Shown: positions 6,540 to 8,107 of the stretch, piece after piece
Position numbering within the stretch: position 1 is the first letter of the stretch
Layout of the letters: the number at the start of each line of letters is the position of its first letter
Assembly (NCBI GenBank): GCA_009784145.1
Contig: WRCI01000071.1
Span: forward strand, 1 to 8,107
Length of the DNA stretch: 8,107 nucleotides
Direction of reading: 5' to 3'
Source of the DNA: Methanobrevibacter sp.
GTDB taxonomy: Archaea; Methanobacteriota; Methanobacteria; Methanobacteriales; Methanobacteriaceae
The notes under the pieces: model-generated
The model's input: only the letters and a program-made list of their open reading frames with translations
What the model was told of the DNA's origin: nothing
Database searches by the model: none
Program-made: the position numbers and the translations under genes

Positions 6540-6776
6540 TCATTTAAGCCCTTTAGCTCCTCTTTTCTTTATTTCTACTGCATCATAGGGTAACTTTTCT
6601 TTAATCATCCCTACAATATCTTTTTCTGTGACTTTAGTTCTGAAATTTAACTCAACTTTTCCATAATCATTGATATGCCATTCAATAATATCATCCGGAC
6701 TAATATTCATTTTTTTCCTAATTTCTAAAGGAACAACAGTTTGAAATCTATTATAAAATTTTGTAGTAGTAATCAT
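6540..6776 (-). CDS. vapB: AbrB/MazE-type (VapB) antitoxin
   Basis: A small DNA-binding antitoxin with an N-terminal swapped-hairpin (SpoVT-AbrB) domain: TTKFYNRFQTVVPLEIRKKM, then DIIEWHINDYGKVELNF. A basic C-terminal segment (EIKKRGAKGLK) follows, the usual region that binds and blocks VapC. It should neutralise the downstream toxin and repress its own operon. The frame is open to a TTG at 6806, with ATGs at 6794, 6788 and 6776. I chose 6776 (78 residues) because AGTGAT (6785-6780) lies exactly three bases before it and the AbrB fold begins at this Met. ATG 6794 is a fair alternative, with GGAG (6804-6801) six bases upstream. The TTG itself is unlikely, since it nearly coincides with the predicted transcript start. 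A TATA box and operator-like repeats lie directly upstream. Confidence 0.88.
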   Translation of the reverse strand: MITTTKFYNRFQTVVPLEIRKKMNISPDDIIEWHINDYGKVELNFRTKVTEKDIVGMIKEKLPYDAVEIKKRGAKGLK

Positions 6777-6830
6777 ATTATCACTCATATACATACCCCT
6801 CTCCAATGTATATTATTATGATTTATCTAC

Positions 6831-6838
6831 TATTTAAA
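6831..6838 (-). promoter_or_regulatory. Likely vapBC TATA box
   Basis: Minus-strand TTTAAATA matches the archaeal TATA consensus. A start about 25 bp downstream would fall near 6809, leaving a short leader of about 15-33 bases before the candidate vapB ATGs at 6794-6776. TATA-like strings are frequent here, so this rests on spacing and on its position next to the operator-like repeats. Confidence 0.45.
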
Positions 6839-6839
6839 T

Positions 6840-6889
6840 TTATCATAATATTTATATTATCATGATATTTTAAATTATCATAATATTTA
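6840..6889. promoter_or_regulatory. Three operator-like repeats upstream of vapBC
   Basis: TTATCATAATATTTA (6840-6854), TTATCATGATATTTT (6857-6871) and TTATCATAATATTTA (6875-6889) form three direct copies at 17-18-bp spacing. The middle one contains the perfect palindrome TATCATGATA (6858-6867). Related motifs in inverted orientation flank the set (around 6811-6823 and 6903-6919). They abut the presumed TATA box on its upstream side, consistent with autoregulation by the VapB/VapC complex. The repeats are visible; the binding is inferred. Confidence 0.55.
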
Positions 6890-7074
6890 CATTTACTATT
6901 GCAACAATATTATTATGAAATTTATATATTATATTTCAAATCAAGCCCAAATCATGCTTTATTTTAAAAAAAAGTATATTCTATATAAAAAAATTATAAA
7001 TTAAAAAAGTATTATATAAAAAAATATATTCTAAAAAAATTATATAAAAAAAATAATATAATATAAACAAATAA

Positions 7075-7869
7075 TCAAACAAGCTTATTTTCCAATACAC
7101 CAATATCTTCAATAGCTATTTCAACAGTATCTCCCTTTTGCATAGAACCTACCCCTGGTGGAGTTCCAGTAGCTATAATATCTCCAGGATTTAATGTCAT
7201 TATATTTGAAATAAATTCTACTAATTCAAAGACAGAAAAAACCATATTTTTTGTATTAGAGTTTTGTTTTATATTTCCATTAATTTTTAATGAAATATTT
7301 TGATTATTGGGATCCATTTCAGTTTCAATAAATGGTCCAATTGGAGCAAATGTATCAAAACTTTTAGCTCTTGTCCATTGTTCATCTTTTCTTTGAAGGT
7401 CTCTTGCTGTAACATCATTAATTATTGTATATCCACCAATATAGCTATGAGTTTCACTAGCTTGGATATTTCGACATTTTTTTGAGATGACAATAGCTAA
7501 TTCTCCTTCATAATCCACTTCATTAGACATAGATGGATAAACAATATCTTCACCACAAGCAATTACAGAACTAGGAGGTTTTAAAAATATCTTTGGTTCA
7601 TCAGGAAGCTCCATATCTAACTCTTTAGCATGATCTTTGTAATTTAAACCAATACATATAATTTTACTTGGTTCGACTGGTGGTGCAAAAACTATATCTT
7701 CAATAGAATAACTAGCTATCATCTGTTTTTCAAGATATTCTTTATTCTCCCAATTATTCAAAACATCTTCAATATTGTCTTTTAAAGCTATGACTTTTTC
7801 ATTGTCAAAATATCCTGTTTTAATAGTAATATCTTCATTATTATTTACAAAGAATCTTAAAAATTTCAT
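7075..7869 (-). CDS. Fumarylacetoacetate hydrolase (FAH) family protein
   Basis: A 264-residue cytoplasmic enzyme of the FAH superfamily, which cleaves or isomerises 2-keto (acylpyruvate-like) acids using Mg2+ or Mn2+. An N-terminal region (1-60) precedes the catalytic FAH fold: ICIGLNYKDHAKEL (His80), PKIFLKPPSSV, then DYEGELAIVI with metal ligands E121 and E123, TIINDVTARDLQ (D152 as third ligand), RAKSFDTFAPIGP (K169) and IIATGTPPGVG near the end. All key residues are present and the length is normal. The substrate cannot be read from sequence: acylpyruvase, oxaloacetate decarboxylase/tautomerase and 2-hydroxyhepta-2,4-diene-1,7-dioate isomerase relatives look alike, and no catabolic genes adjoin it. 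The ATG is preceded by AAGGTG (7882-7877) at seven bases. It is separated from vapBC by about 270 bp of A/T-rich DNA and is probably transcribed alone. Confidence 0.92.
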   Translation of the reverse strand: MKFLRFFVNNNEDITIKTGYFDNEKVIALKDNIEDVLNNWENKEYLEKQMIASYSIEDIVFAPPVEPSKIICIGLNYKDHAKELDMELPDEPKIFLKPPSSVIACGEDIVYPSMSNEVDYEGELAIVISKKCRNIQASETHSYIGGYTIINDVTARDLQRKDEQWTRAKSFDTFAPIGPFIETEMDPNNQNISLKINGNIKQNSNTKNMVFSVFELVEFISNIMTLNPGDIIATGTPPGVGSMQKGDTVEIAIEDIGVLENKLV

Positions 7870-7962
7870 TTTTACACACCTTAATTATTTAATGATTTTT
7901 ATTTATTATAAAAATATCTAAGTTCATAGCAAATAAAATAAAAAAAATAATTAAAAAAATAA

Positions 7963-8004
7963 ACTGCTGTGGATATTATATGCAGTAATCTATAGATATT
8001 ATAT
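7963..8004. repeat. Small inverted and direct repeats upstream of the FAH gene
   Basis: ACTGC (7963-7967) and GCAGT (7982-7986) could form a short stem, and GATATTATAT occurs twice (7972-7981, 7995-8004). This is the only non-A/T patch between the FAH gene and the window end and may be part of its upstream region. No function can be assigned. Confidence 0.3.
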
Positions 8005-8037
8005 ATAATATATTATAAAAATTATAAAAAATACTAT

Positions 8038-8107
8038 AAAATAAAGAAAATAAAGAAAATAAAGAAAATAAAGAAAATAAAGAAAATAAAGAAAATAAAG
8101 AAAATAA
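8038..8107. repeat. 9-bp tandem repeat array (AAAATAAAG), cut by the window end
   Basis: Seven perfect copies of AAAATAAAG (8038-8100) plus seven bases of an eighth run into the right edge. All copies are identical, so the array is recent or kept homogeneous by slippage. The unit length is a multiple of three, but the Glu-Asn-Lys frame has a stop just before it (TAA at 8037-8039) and no other reading looks like a gene here. Its full size is unknown. Confidence 0.85.

Noticed and set aside
6890..7074. RNA gene between vapBC and the FAH gene, including the patch CAAGCCCAAATCATGC near 6943-6958
   Set aside because: No stable pairing or tRNA-like features; the rest is simple A/T sequence with partial repeats of TATATTCTA.
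7300..7485. Plus-strand open frame inside the FAH gene
   Set aside because: Antisense to the conserved metal-binding core of the FAH enzyme.
8038..8107. Coding repeat (Glu-Asn-Lys) considered for the 9-bp array
   Set aside because: The Glu-Asn-Lys frame is closed by TAA directly before the array and the other frames have no start context; treated as a non-coding tandem repeat.

Overview
The window reads as chromosomal DNA of a very AT-rich methanogenic archaeon of the order Methanobacteriales, most likely Methanobrevibacter or a close relative. Three things support this. The 428-residue secreted protein carries pseudomurein-binding-type repeats, and pseudomurein walls occur only in Methanobacteriales and Methanopyrus. 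Several ribosome-binding sites are of the GTGAT-N3-start type, matching the 3' end of archaeal 16S rRNA. The base composition is extreme, and intergenic DNA is almost pure A/T. The genus is inferred, not proven.

Left part (1-1763): three housekeeping genes lie on the minus strand, read right to left. They are nadE (ammonia-dependent NAD synthase, carrying an in-frame 24-bp minisatellite), cutA (small trimeric CutA protein) and the 5' end of leuS (leucyl-tRNA synthetase), which runs off the left edge. The gaps hold an 8-bp repeat cluster and a 46-bp inverted-repeat element.

Middle (1764-3850): an ArsA/Get3-type ATPase gene on the plus strand is preceded by a dyad and a 30-bp-period direct repeat. 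It converges on a minus-strand gene for a small, probably surface-exposed protein with a C-terminal membrane anchor and an uncertain start. A nested hairpin lies between the two stop codons.

Centre (3850-6019): about 850 bp of nearly pure A/T without a convincing gene holds a degenerate tandem array, an 11-bp-stem hairpin and a possible decayed short ORF. It is followed by a plus-strand gene for a secreted protein with two pseudomurein-binding-type repeats and a putative M14-like zinc peptidase domain. An intrinsic-terminator-like hairpin overlaps that gene's stop codon.

Right part (6072-8107): on the minus strand lies an intact vapBC toxin-antitoxin pair, with a TATA box and three operator-like repeats upstream and a 29-bp tandem duplication over the toxin's stop codon. 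Next is a fumarylacetoacetate-hydrolase-family gene, and finally a 9-bp tandem array cut by the window edge.

I see no clear multi-gene novel defence or mobile system. The most interesting items are the putative wall peptidase, the vapB operator array and the minisatellite inside nadE.
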